A stretch of 64,000 bases of DNA from Gliomastix tumulicola (lineage: Eukaryota; Ascomycota; Sordariomycetes; Hypocreales; Bionectriaceae), in NCBI GenBank assembly GCA_001599755.1, contig BCHX01000003.1:4797782-4861781 (forward strand). Reading direction: 5' to 3'. Of this stretch, positions 1 to 10,006 are shown in pieces (the stretch's first letter is position 1; the number at the start of each line of letters is the position of its first letter). The notes beneath the pieces are model-generated. The model searched no databases and had not been told where the DNA came from. It saw only the letters and a program-made list of their open reading frames with translations. Position numbers and translations under genes: made by a program.

Positions 1-143
1 AAGCGCGGCTTTGGTTCAGAAAATTTCTGTTTCGCCGAGATGCCATTCCGCTTGATTCGTTGGGCGGCGACGATGCTGAAAATTTGCGCACGGGCTATGC
101 CTGGGCTTGGTATCTCAGGTGAATTTGCTGGGTCATCGTCGAG

Positions 144-150
144 TATAAAT
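144..150 (+). promoter_or_regulatory. Candidate TATA box
   Basis: A TATAAAT element lies 120 bp upstream of the ATG at 270 of the plus-strand amyloid-motif gene. It would support that ATG as a true start. A competing reading is that the gene enters from the left of the window, because a frame is open from base 1 to 270. Seen only as a sequence match. Confidence 0.35.
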
Positions 151-269
151 ACCCACGTTGAGCCGTCCAGATCGGATGAAAAGCACTTCTTCAGCTCCTT
201 GGGCAATTTCACAGCATCGACGCCACCCGAAATTTCCCACTATTCCCCAGCCAGATCCAGGCACCCGGA

Positions 270-828
270 ATGAACGACGACCAACCACAGAAGGGGGACA
301 GGGGAGTCCCAGATAGCCAGCGGCGGCAACATGCAGGGGCGGATGCAGAGCATAATGGGGTGGTAAGCTACGTACCTATATGTTCACAGGGGGGTGTATG
401 CTAACAATCTTCAGCCGCAAGTTCTCAATTTTACCGTCACTGTGAGCCGGAACGAGGCGTGGGATGAGTCAACCCAAGTCAACGCGCCGGTCGGCAGAAT
501 GCTTTATCTGCCCCAACACACGACGATTGAAGGGAACATAACTCGGGGCTGCGCGACACAGTACAATTTTGCCCAAGGCGAGCAGCTGGCTATCGAACCT
601 CGAAGGCTGCAAAGCACCATTGCTAGCTCTCTGGCTATCAAGGGAGCTCCTTGGCCTCTCCTGGATTCCTCGCCCTTGCACACTCTCGATCAATTATTTC
701 TCGCCCGGATGCTTGGATTCACTCCTTCAGCTACGGGTAATGATGTAGCCTCGGTCAGAGAACTGCGTCCGGCCAGAGTTGCTGACCCAGGAGAGCCCCG
801 AGGCGATGCGACTACAAACAGCGGATGA
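270..828 (+). CDS. Small protein with HET-s-type amyloid motif pair (5' end uncertain)
   Basis: Two exons are proposed, 270-362 and 415-828, joined in phase 0. The intron has a GTAAGC donor, a GCTAAC branch site and a TTCAG acceptor. Exon 2 encodes two short beta-prone motifs at 472-570: QVNAPVG, then IEGNITRGC ending in YNF. They match, in order and spacing, the pair in the convergent gene at 1083-1969 (QINAPIG and IRNNVARGC ending in NY). Such ~21-residue pseudo-repeats are the signature of HET-s-related amyloid signalling motifs, found at the N-termini of fungal NLR receptors and the C-termini of their effectors. No NACHT, NB-ARC or repeat domain follows before the stop. The protein may therefore be an orphan signalling fragment, a decayed NLR N-terminus, or the C-terminus of a gene entering from the left. 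About 80 residues after the motifs are unremarkable and could be read-through. Confidence 0.45.
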
Positions 829-1082
829 AGTGCCATGCTACTGCCGTCGACACACTTTGAAAATCCGGCGCGCATCGATAGATGAAGTTTGGTTCGTTTC
901 ATCATCTTCACGCGAACACGATAGATATTCCTTGTTAAAATCTGGTTGAGCTGCGACTGGGGGTTGAAATATACGCGGTAGTAAGGCTACAGGGGCCTCT
1001 TCCTGGTAGAGAGAATGGAGTGATTCGAGAATAGACTAGAAGCATTTGAAAATCCATCCGTGATCATTCTTTCGTGCGTCGC

Positions 1083-1969
1083 TCAGACCTTCCGAGTCTT
1101 GTGCTCTAGCAAGTGCTTGAATGCGTCGGTGGAAATACTGTAGTTGACCATGCTACTGCATCCCCGAGCCACGTTATTCCGAATTTCCACCCGGCTTGCC
1201 TTCATTCCAAGGCCATCTCCAATCGGTGCGTTGATCTGGATTGCATCTCCTTCCGAGATGTTTCCGACGATAAGGAGAATTGGCTCATCGTCGCCCTCAT
1301 CTGGCTCTGTTGCGGAAGACCGTTGGCGTGTCATTAGCGCCATGGAACAGGCTAGAATCAGGACGTAGATACCTGAACAATCTTACCTGACACCAGTGAT
1401 TTATCCATTAGATCCGAGTCACCAACTTCGCGGTCTCTGTCGGCTTCCTCCCGGACGGTTTCACCTTTACCAGTGTACCCCTTATGAGAGCCCGTCAATT
1501 TGACATGCAATATTTGAAGCCGCAGGCTCAGGCGATGATGGGATTGGCGCACTGTCTCCATTGCCCTCCGTATCCTCTCCGCGTCTTCTGATCCATGCGC
1601 AAGCTGATGCATGAATTCGTGGGCTGGGCCACGCTGAGGTTGATAGATCAACTCGAGGACCTCGACGAGCGAACCCACCGCCGACTTGAAAGTGTCTAGC
1701 TCGGACACGACGATTGGGCTCCGAAGCACATCATCCGCCTGGATCAGGTCGATAGTATCCCTCATCTGTTCCAGCTCGTGGTGATCGCCTGAGGAAAGAA
1801 GAGAGAGCTCCCGTCGGCGCTGATCTGCCGCCCGAAGCCGGGCCACCAGAGAGATTCCAGATTCGATGATGCCCAGCGCACCAGATGCTAGTTCAACGCC
1901 CGACTGTTGCAATATCCTGATCAAAAGCTGCAACACGTGGGGGATTGCATAGAAGAGGCTACTTACCAT
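1083..1969 (-). CDS. HeLo-like cell-death effector with C-terminal HET-s-related amyloid motifs
   Basis: Three exons are read on the minus strand: 1967-1969, 1387-1903 and 1083-1306, giving 247 residues. The start ATG is split from the body by an intron beginning GTAAGT and ending CAACAG; the second intron is GTAAGA...CAACAG. An ATG further upstream in the same frame (about 2044) would add an N-terminal stretch, but starting at 1969 puts a typical amphipathic first helix (SGVELASGALGII...) at the N-terminus. Residues ~1-130 are helical and leucine-rich, like the HeLo/HeLo-like membrane-targeting domains of HET-S and HELLP. A charged linker follows, then two motifs at 1140-1238 (DAIQINAPIG and SRVEIRNNVARGC). 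Family knowledge: such proteins are activated when an NLR templates amyloid folding of the C-terminus, and the N-terminal domain then permeabilises the fungus's own plasma membrane. The domain call is by pattern, not alignment. Confidence 0.7.
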
Positions 1970-2928
1970 GGTAGATCTACTGACCTCGCTCAAATATTCC
2001 GCGATGTCAATACCAAACGGAAGCAAGCCCTGAAGTGCGCACACCGACTCTTTTCCCCATTTTATACACTAATATCCTCGAATCGCCTCACAGCCTTCAC
2101 TGGACTTGGATACTTGCGTAAGCTGCGGGGATTAGGACGCCGCGAGCCAGGTGGCTGGTCACACCACACTCACCGTCAACCAATAAGAAGCTGACGACGA
2201 CCATTTAGTGAAGCTGCTAAGGCAGTATTGGTCAGAGGATACTCATTCGCCAGTGATTCCGTCTTACCGCTCGGTATGTGCCCGTATATGCACGTAGGCC
2301 CGACGGACACGCATGACATTCGTACGACCCCGGACGGGCTGCCTCCTTAATGCACGGGTCAACCATAAGCATGGCACCCTTGTCAGAAGCAGCTCCATAC
2401 GTATTGGATCGACTAGCTTTCTCACACGCGCGAACCGACTTGTCTACGACGATCGTATTAAAGTTTTAGAAGCTCATTACGTCCACATACTTGGAAAGCG
2501 CAGTGTATCAAAGTAACAACGAGACGTAGGTGAAGGGGCAGCTATGTGACACCACTGCCAAGGGCGAATATAGATAGTGTGGGCAAAACCACTACTGAGC
2601 GTTTTCCATGCTTTGTCACGCAAAGTTTGTACACCAATGTTGAGAACAGGACTTGCATTTTCCAAAGTTGCGAAGTATCTCAACAAAGAATCTTCATGGA
2701 CTGGTGGCATGAACGAGGGGGAAACAATGCAAGGTGGCGGCGTGGTTAAAGGACGTTCGCCTATATGTTCACGACGAATCTCCAATGTACGGACTATAAA
2801 GATGGCTATACCTCACTGACAACTTTTGATGCTATATCAATACTTTATCAACTTCAAAAACCGTAACCAACCCATCAAAACACCTCGCTAACGACTAGTC
2901 ATCGAAGAAAAAAATATTTCATCACGCA
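1970..2928. other. Intergenic, about 960 bp
   Basis: It lies between the HeLo-like gene and the first F-box gene, which point away from each other, so it should hold both promoters. Short open frames here show no family resemblance or splice support. Confidence 0.5.
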
Positions 2929-4332
2929 ATGACCATTATGACCTTGGCTTCAAGCAATACCATTTCCCATCTGGCTGCCAAGTTCGGCAAGCTTAGATTA
3001 GACCGTTCCAACGTGCAACGCCATGCCTACATTCTCAATCTGCCACTCGAGGTGGTACTCGGCATCATGGAGTTGCTTCCGGCTCGCAGTCACACCATTG
3101 TGGCCAACGTGTGCTCCGCTCTGCGATCTATTGTTCTCGAGCATTATCCCAAGAATATAACAGCAGCTCTCCTGAGCGATAAAGAGAAAGCGGAGCTTTT
3201 GCATGACTTCGCTAGGAGCTGGCCCGACAAATGGGTATGCGAGCCGTGCCTTCGTTTTCATACGTTCGATAGTCAGCTGGACAAGCCAGTGCGTCTGATG
3301 GTTGGCACCCCAGATCGGTGTCCTCGAGATGACGATCCACCAGCTCCATACTCCGAGTTCGCTGCTTTCTGGCCCCGTCACCACCATGTCCAACTTGCAC
3401 TTAAGAGCGACCGCCTGAGCAAGGATCCTCCTACCCAGTGGAATGAGACATCCAGAATGCGAGGCAGACATATAAGAGAAATAAGAAAGCAGCTATTGAC
3501 TCCTGTCTATCACGAGTATGACAGGGATTATGCAAGGCCGGCAGTCCGTTGCCGCTCATATCCCTTGATCCACGACGGTAGGTATTTCCTGAAGTACGTA
3601 TGGAGATATGTTGCAGCCACTGCGCACGACGAAAATGAACGTCGGATTGGTATGGAGCAGGAGATTGACGATCTGTTCATTTGTTGCCACAACTTCGTCC
3701 CGAGATTGCGTGGAGATACGGCGCCTATCGATGTTGCCATAAAAGAGGCCGCATCGACCCGACAAGCCTCATATGGCCACTGTGCTGACTGCCCTGTCGA
3801 TTTCAAGGTTGAGGTGCGAGACCTCAAAAACTCAAGGCGAGACAGGATAGGCGGACGCGAGATCCAGGAAGCCGTCATAACTGCGTGGTACGACTTAGGG
3901 ATGGGAGGCCCGTCATTGGACCGGAACGAAAGATTTGTCCGTGACAGAGAAACAGTCCCGCTGAACCCAGGAGTGGTCGTCACTCGCCCAAGAACAATTG
4001 TACAAGTCTATGTGCCACCAAGAGAAGGGGCCCCTCTGTCACCATGCGGAGAGATGGATCTGGAGAGAGGCGGAAGAGGCTTGATACCAGCAGGCGAATG
4101 GGTCTTCTTTCCACCAGATGAGAGGAACATTATGCCACCTCAAATTGAGCACAAGCCTCAAAGCATTCAGAAACTTTACGAGACAGGTGAAGACCGGAGC
4201 CTAAGTCTGCGCTTAGCGCAGACAGTTTTGCGAAAGGGCCAACGACAGGTCTTGGGATACACTAGAGATAAGCCATTTTTCAGAGTTCCTGAGTGTCGCC
4301 GATGTCCTCAAGGAAACGCAGGGCCCCGGTAG
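2929..4332 (+). CDS. F-box protein with CxxC pairs (paralogue 1)
   Basis: This is a single-exon gene of 467 residues. Residues ~33-70 (LNLPLEVVLGIMELLPARSH...) form an F-box-like helix bundle, so the protein probably acts as a substrate adaptor in an SCF ubiquitin ligase through Skp1. A CxxC pair follows in WVCEPC, another is HCADCP, and between them sits FICCHN; together they could bind zinc. The shared block AWYDLG lies near the C-terminal third. The gene at 8362-9492 has the same layout (SDEEKLEVLYSLAR versus SDKEKAELLHDFAR, WVCESC, HCPVD, AWYDLG), so the two are diverged paralogues. This copy has about 90 extra C-terminal residues, including a proline-rich stretch and a terminal CRRCP. 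The substrate is unknown. Confidence 0.75.
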   Translation: MTIMTLASSNTISHLAAKFGKLRLDRSNVQRHAYILNLPLEVVLGIMELLPARSHTIVANVCSALRSIVLEHYPKNITAALLSDKEKAELLHDFARSWPDKWVCEPCLRFHTFDSQLDKPVRLMVGTPDRCPRDDDPPAPYSEFAAFWPRHHHVQLALKSDRLSKDPPTQWNETSRMRGRHIREIRKQLLTPVYHEYDRDYARPAVRCRSYPLIHDGRYFLKYVWRYVAATAHDENERRIGMEQEIDDLFICCHNFVPRLRGDTAPIDVAIKEAASTRQASYGHCADCPVDFKVEVRDLKNSRRDRIGGREIQEAVITAWYDLGMGGPSLDRNERFVRDRETVPLNPGVVVTRPRTIVQVYVPPREGAPLSPCGEMDLERGGRGLIPAGEWVFFPPDERNIMPPQIEHKPQSIQKLYETGEDRSLSLRLAQTVLRKGQRQVLGYTRDKPFFRVPECRRCPQGNAGPR

Positions 4333-6170
4333 AAAAAGGCGAAAGGGGGGTGTTGTGATTGGCGTTGAATGAGGCATTTGTCATTTGTTCCACTGATTTA
4401 TTTTAACCCGTATTTCATCACATTACAGCGAGATCTGCAGAGATATAGAGAGCAATCCTACACGAGGTTATGAATAAAGCTTTCTTTCTGAACTGAGAAT
4501 AACGGGTGCTGGGTGATATCAGTGGCCTTGTCGATGCGGTTGTGAAGACGGGCATGTTTTTACGCTGGGCTACTAGTGTTCTATTATTTTAACAGGGGAT
4601 CAAGCCCCTAGCTCATTCCAATTGCTAGATTAAACTCAAAAAAAAAAAAAATAAGTAGTACAATAGTTAGTGACACGAGGAAGGGATGTCGCGAAGTAGA
4701 GAACATGTCCACGCCACGATGCCGTTCTGGTTTGGATCTCGTTCTCGTTTGATGAATTGACTATTACTGACTCGTCTGGAAAACATTGAATCGTTCGCGC
4801 GGGATAGCGGTATCGCGAGACCCCGCCCTTAAAGCGCGTTGGCAGCCATGAATTCTCCGTAGACAACATCGATATCATCAGCGGTACTGAAGGGCGAGAT
4901 GACCACGGATTCGCGTGCCGGTCGGTGTCTACTACGAGGGCCGAATCCAGGACTTTTCCCTTTCTCCGCTGCCAGTACGGAGTACCATTCTCGGACGCCG
5001 GACTTTGCTTTTTGTCCGATGGCCGACGTTGTACTGCCTGTCTTTCGTGATGGGACCGCTGGCAACGTGCAATTCGTCCACTCCAGGCAATAGATAAACC
5101 TGCGCCGGAACGCTAGCCTAGTTAGGATAGTTCCAATGAGATGGTATCGTGCTGCCTACGCAGGGAATTCGTTGTCCCCTGACTGTTTGAAGTGCTCGAG
5201 GAACCCTCCCAGACGCCCTTTCTTAGCATGATTCACGGCCCCAGCAGCGGGAGATCTTCACTATGGGACGAGGATAGTGCTTACTGACAACCGCTAGGGA
5301 CAAGGGGGGCGCACACATACGCTGGATTGCAGAAGCTGCTACGCTAGATGCGTTGTATGCCGGCAGGGAAAATGCCCGCGCGCTGTGAGGGTAAAAGGCG
5401 GAGACGCAAGAAGAACCCCTAACCCGCGGTTAAAGGGGGAGTTCCGGCGCGGTATCTTGTCCCTTCCTTCCTCACTTCTCAGATATTACTCACACTCGTC
5501 CGGTTCGTGCTTGGGGGTCTCCTGAGGAGGTACGAAGCGAAGGAAGCATGCATTTCATGAACATAAAGCACGGATACGTTCGTGATGTGGTGCAGTCTCG
5601 CCCCCCAAAGACCACGTCCTGCAGAAAGCAAGCCCTGGTACCAGTGCACCTGATGTGGGTTCGCTAGATCGAGGTCTTTGCCGAGACGTCACAGCCATTC
5701 CCGGCAGTTGGGCGGGATGGTGGATAGACAGACCACCACAGGCCACTTACTAACCTGCGGGACCCGTCGTTGTCGCTAGACACCGCCCCCCCAGAAAGTC
5801 CGACAGGCTGCCAATGGCCGGGGAGGAGTGGCAGGGGGTTGATCACTTGGCTTGATGACTATGATCGGCGGCGTCGGAGGGCGAGCTTGCAACCCACACG
5901 CGACGTCGGTGCTAACGCTGAGGACGAGCTCGGCACTTTGCTGCCGCCGTATTTCCTACTTTTTTGCAAGGTTGGCTCATTATCCGTCTAATACCTGACG
6001 TTGAAGAGATCACGACCTTTCGTCACGTTGGCACAAGACGCCAGCTCGACAGCTCCTGGTTTCTACGCGTGACATTGAGCATAAACCACAACCATTGCCC
6101 AGCTTTTGTATTCCTTTCCATTGCTACACTGTTCACTTCTTCTCTAGTCAGGGCCATCGATTACTTCGAA
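4333..6170. other. Intergenic, about 1.8 kb
   Basis: No convincing gene is seen. A poly-A run lies near 4637. At about 4513-4580 there is a segment resembling one at 8064-8125 (see repeat entries). Open frames at 4829-5097 and 5555-5991 lack family signals. Confidence 0.5.
4513..4580 (+). repeat. Diverged flank repeat, copy A
   Basis: This block shares ATATCAGTGGC, a following GATG, then CTGGGCTA and AGTGTTCT with the block at 8064-8125. Copy A has about 20 extra bases in the middle. It lies 180 bp downstream of F-box paralogue 1. It looks like a remnant of a local duplication. Confidence 0.5.
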
Positions 6171-7856
6171 ATGGCGAGCATTGGAACCCGCACTTTTGAG
6201 GCCAACTCTGGACTCTTGGTCTCAGCCTTCGTCTTTGTGACGTTTTTCGTGAGACGAACCCGCCTCTCTCTCTCTTGAATGACTTCTCAGCTTACGGTAG
6301 CAACTCTTGCTTCAGTATGTACTACATGTCTTACGAAAGCCAATCTCCAAGGTCCCAGGACCATGGTACTCGAAGTGGACAGGCACCGTTCTCCAGTATC
6401 ACTGGATGAGAGGACAGCGAACCCACTACGTGCACTCGCTACACCAGCGCTATGGGCCTACCGTCCGCCTGAGCCCTAGCGAAATCGGCATAGCTAGCAT
6501 CCCCGACGTCAAGACCGTTTACCACCTACGGGAGACCTATGTGAAGTCGTCCTTCTACATGAACGTCACCGTTACGCCAGAGCCGACCATGTTCAGCACA
6601 CCCGATGTCGCATACAATCGGAGGTTGCGAAGGCTTCTGGGAGGCCCCATGTCGGACTCGTCCATCAGAAGCGTCGAGCCAACGGTCGTGGAGTTGGCTA
6701 CGCTAGCTATCCGACGGATGGAGGAGGAGATGAGCAGGCGTGGTGCGGTCGACATCTTGAAATGGTGGTCTTTCATGGCCACTGACGTGATTGGCACGCT
6801 CACATTCGGGGAGTCTTTCAGGACTCTGGAGCAGGGGAGAGTCAGTGCTTCCCCATTCCTTTCAGGCAGTATATCCCCCCCACAAGCTGACATTCCACGC
6901 ACTAGCCGTCAACGTATACCCAGGATCTTGCTCAAGTCGGCCCACTGGCTGGACTCAGGGCCACGTTCCCTGCCCTCATTCCACTCACTGACTACATCCC
7001 TATCCCATTCCTAAAGGCGGCTAGGGATTCTTCGCGCAGAATCAAGCAGTATGCGACGGAATCCGTGCAGCGCTACCAGCGTCTCCTCAGCGCCGATCCG
7101 ACCCGGGCACAGCACACGCTCTTCACCAATGTCTTCAAGGCAGCGGATAATGATAGGCTGACCTCGGAGGAGGTGTGCTCTGCGGCCACGACCTACATCG
7201 TTGCCGGCACCGACACGACGGCCAACAGCCTTACTTACCTGGTTTGGAGCGTCTGCAGGAACCCAATGATAAAGGCGAGGCTTCTCGACGAACTTCGGGG
7301 CTTACCTGACGACTACTCAGATTCGCATCTACGGGACCTGCGATTCCTGAACTGTCTCATTGACGAGACCCTGAGGCTGTACTCGGCGGCACCGGCGAGC
7401 CTGCCGCGTGTGGTGCCGTCAGATGGAGCAGAGCTGGGAACATATTGGGTTCCTGGAGGAACCGTCGTCTCTGCACAGGCCTATTCTATGCACCGAGATC
7501 CGACTGTCTTCCCCCGCCCGGAAACGTTTGATCCCGATAGGTGGGAGACTTTCACACCGGAGATGAAGGGCCATTTCATGCCGTTTGGGCGAGCCGGAAG
7601 AAGTAAGCAAAATGAACCATCAAAGTGATGAGCATATCACGCTGACAATGGCACAGTCTGCATTGGTATGCATTTGGCCTATATGGAGCTTCGTCACGGT
7701 GCGGCCAAATTCTTCTTGAAGTTTCCCCATGCCACCTTATCCAGCAAGGAAGGAATGGACGAGGAGGAAATGGTTCCAAAGATCTTCTTCCTCCTAGGAC
7801 CCAAAGGGCATAGATGCCTCATAGAAGGCGAGGTCCAAGTCTCAAACGAGAAGTAG
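6171..7856 (+). CDS. Cytochrome P450 monooxygenase
   Basis: Four exons (6171-6248, 6316-6840, 6906-7602, 7657-7856) give 499 residues, the usual P450 size. Exon 1 encodes a hydrophobic N-terminal anchor, consistent with an ER membrane enzyme. A proline-rich hinge follows (KVPGPW). The I-helix oxygen-binding motif AGTDTT lies at residues 301-306 and the ExxR motif (ETLR) at 355-358. The heme-binding loop FGRAGRICIG, with cysteine ligand C435, is rebuilt exactly across the last intron. The second intron starts with the uncommon GTCAGT and has a GCTGAC branch site. The product would oxidise a hydrophobic substrate using a cytochrome P450 reductase. No neighbouring biosynthetic core gene reveals the substrate; the flanking genes are F-box paralogues. 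Confidence 0.92.
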
Positions 7857-8361
7857 CCGTGTTGTGGGCCAAGCATTTGAATAATGCCCGGTATGCAGTG
7901 AGAAAGAGCGATGCGAACCTGGGTGAATATTGGGTAAGACGACCCGAGGGAATACGGAGGATCAGATTCTCCGAGCTATTCCGTCGATCCATGCTCGACA
8001 GTCCTTCTGCTAATATCTGCTGAATACTGGTTCAAGGCAACAGCGACCATGAAAGGGATTAGTTAATATCAGTGGCTTTATAGATGTGTTCAAGCTGGGC
8101 TATCAGTGTTCTGTCATATGATCACGCGACTGAACCCTAAACCATCACGATGTCTAGGAAGCGTCTATAAGAACCTAGCGCAGAACATACATGCGCTGGA
8201 AAAGAGACGGCATGGCAGATGCCTTGCGAGGCACTATTTAACCGGCGGCCATGCACAGGGAGACATGGGATGTCTTTGTTGTTAGCACACGGTCTACTAA
8301 AGTCATTATCAATCCGTCCCACAACAGCGAGAACAAGAACCTCAAAAGGCAATAAGCAACA
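7857..8361. other. Intergenic, about 505 bp
   Basis: Holds the P450 3' region, repeat copy B and the promoter of F-box paralogue 2. No gene seen. Confidence 0.5.
8064..8125 (+). repeat. Diverged flank repeat, copy B
   Basis: This block matches copy A at 4513-4580 over ATATCAGTGGC, GATG, CTGGGCTA and AGTGTTCT. Several differences are transitions and there is a gap of about 20 bases. It sits upstream of F-box paralogue 2. Confidence 0.5.
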
Positions 8362-9492
8362 ATGGGTTTGGCACTGTCTAAGCTCTCTAAGCGCCGGGTG
8401 AACACAAACCCCGGGCAGCAGTCACCTCTCCTCAACCTGCCTCTCGACCTATGCGCTCTAATCGTCGAGCTGCTTCCCACCACCAGCCGCATTATACTCT
8501 CCTTGACTTGCGCCGACGCACGGAGACTGATGCTTTCCTTTTACCCTACAATTCTGTCACTAGAACTCCTGAGTGATGAGGAGAAGCTGGAGGTCCTCTA
8601 CAGCCTGGCACGGGTCCAGTCATCGAAATGGGTCTGTGAATCCTGCCAAGTGATGCATGTGTTTGACCCCAAGCGAGATATACCATGGCGTTATGATCCA
8701 GGCTCTCCCCCGATCTGCCCTCGCAACGTGGCCCCTCCCTGGCCGCACCATGCAGACTGGCGATCCGGCTTCTGGCCTCAGCATTACCATGTCCAGCTAG
8801 CTCTGAAGCAGGCTCGCCTTGGCCAAAGACTTGACCGCCAAGGCATCACGTCGTCCCTACGAAGGGGTAGCTTGGAGATCCAGAGGCTCCCTTCAACGAT
8901 TTACAGATACGATCTCAGGGGCACCCAGAGCACAGTGTGGTGCCAGACGAGCCCCATGATTTACCAAGGCAGGTATCTCTTGAGGCGTGCATGGATGTAC
9001 TGGAACGTAGACTGGCACCGCGAGATTCACCACGACGAGGCTGATTCTCCGCTCCGGGATCTCTTTGTTTGCTGTCACAACAACAAGACCATGACAATGG
9101 CCTACATACGTAATTCGATCTGGATGGACATCCAAGCCGCCCAGATGTGGGATCAACCGGTGCAAGGCTACTGCACGCATTGCCCTGTCGACTGGCAAGT
9201 AGACACCATAGCAGCTGGCCCGCCTGAAGGAATGGAAGTCCCCGACGGGATGCTGCTGAGCTGGCGGAATGTGGCTTTTATCCAAGCCTGGTATGACCTG
9301 GGAACAGAAGGACCAGCGGCAGACGACATAGCCACGAGGTTTACCAGACTGCTCAACGATGAGGAGCAGATCCGGATCTTCAGGCACGGAGAGGCGACCT
9401 TGCTGCCCCGGAGAATTCGGCATGTACCGCAGAGTGTCCGTTTGCTTTACCAAAGGGCTGAGGAGGAGCGAAGAGAATTGTCCCGCTTCTAA
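8362..9492 (+). CDS. F-box protein with CxxC pairs (paralogue 2)
   Basis: This is a single-exon gene of 376 residues, shorter than its paralogue at 2929-4332. The F-box-like region is at residues ~22-58 (LNLPLDLCALIVELLPTTSR). It is followed by SDEEKLEVLYSLAR, WVCESC, a tryptophan-rich segment (FWPQHYHVQLALKQARL), FVCCHN, YCTHCPVDW and AWYDLG. The second CxxC here is CTHCP, matching CADCP in paralogue 1. The likely role is an SCF substrate adaptor; the target is not known. The N-terminus (MGLALSKLSKRR) begins MG and is basic, so N-myristoylation is conceivable but unproven. Confidence 0.75.
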   Translation: MGLALSKLSKRRVNTNPGQQSPLLNLPLDLCALIVELLPTTSRIILSLTCADARRLMLSFYPTILSLELLSDEEKLEVLYSLARVQSSKWVCESCQVMHVFDPKRDIPWRYDPGSPPICPRNVAPPWPHHADWRSGFWPQHYHVQLALKQARLGQRLDRQGITSSLRRGSLEIQRLPSTIYRYDLRGTQSTVWCQTSPMIYQGRYLLRRAWMYWNVDWHREIHHDEADSPLRDLFVCCHNNKTMTMAYIRNSIWMDIQAAQMWDQPVQGYCTHCPVDWQVDTIAAGPPEGMEVPDGMLLSWRNVAFIQAWYDLGTEGPAADDIATRFTRLLNDEEQIRIFRHGEATLLPRRIRHVPQSVRLLYQRAEEERRELSRF

Positions 9493-10006
9493 CTAGCGCG
9501 ACATTTGATCTGGTTGTATTGATAGCAGATGCGGAGGGAGGGTAATGACAAGATTGGGAGCTGAGTCATGTTAACTGAATAGAGTAAGAATGTATTTTTT
9601 TTCTTCTTCTTTTTTGTCTTCATTTGTCTCTGTCCCGCGTACGGACAATATTATCTTGAGTGCTGAACTTGACTTCGTGACAGCTGCGGGCGGGAAGAAT
9701 CGAACATCGTCGCGGATCGGAGATTCACCCCCTGGCCAAACGAGCGCGCTAACAGCGATCGTCTGCGTTGGTGGCTTTCTCCTTCGGTCCTGATTGGCTT
9801 GCTAAGCCGATAGCTTCCAATAGCTCCTGAACCGCGAAAAGGGGTAAATTGTATTGAAAAAGATAATGAAAGAAAAAATCGTTCGCATCAGCAGATCTCT
9901 CCCGTGATATCACCTGTCCTGCTACATTCCACGTGCTGCTTGTCTACGAAGTCGCAAGGCGTCATGATCCACACGCCCCCGATCATCTGACGAGAGAGAG
10001 AGAGCC
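9493..10006. other. Intergenic, about 515 bp
   Basis: T-rich downstream of the F-box gene; a short GA run ends a few bases before the next ATG. No gene seen. Confidence 0.5.

Noticed and set aside
40..273. 77-codon frame at the left edge
   Set aside because: No family recognised and the frame ends before the amyloid-motif exon; kept only as a possible part of a gene entering from the left.
9690..9720. tRNA-like B-box (TTCGATTC on the minus strand)
   Set aside because: The flanking bases do not form a T-arm stem and no matching A-box or acceptor stem was found.
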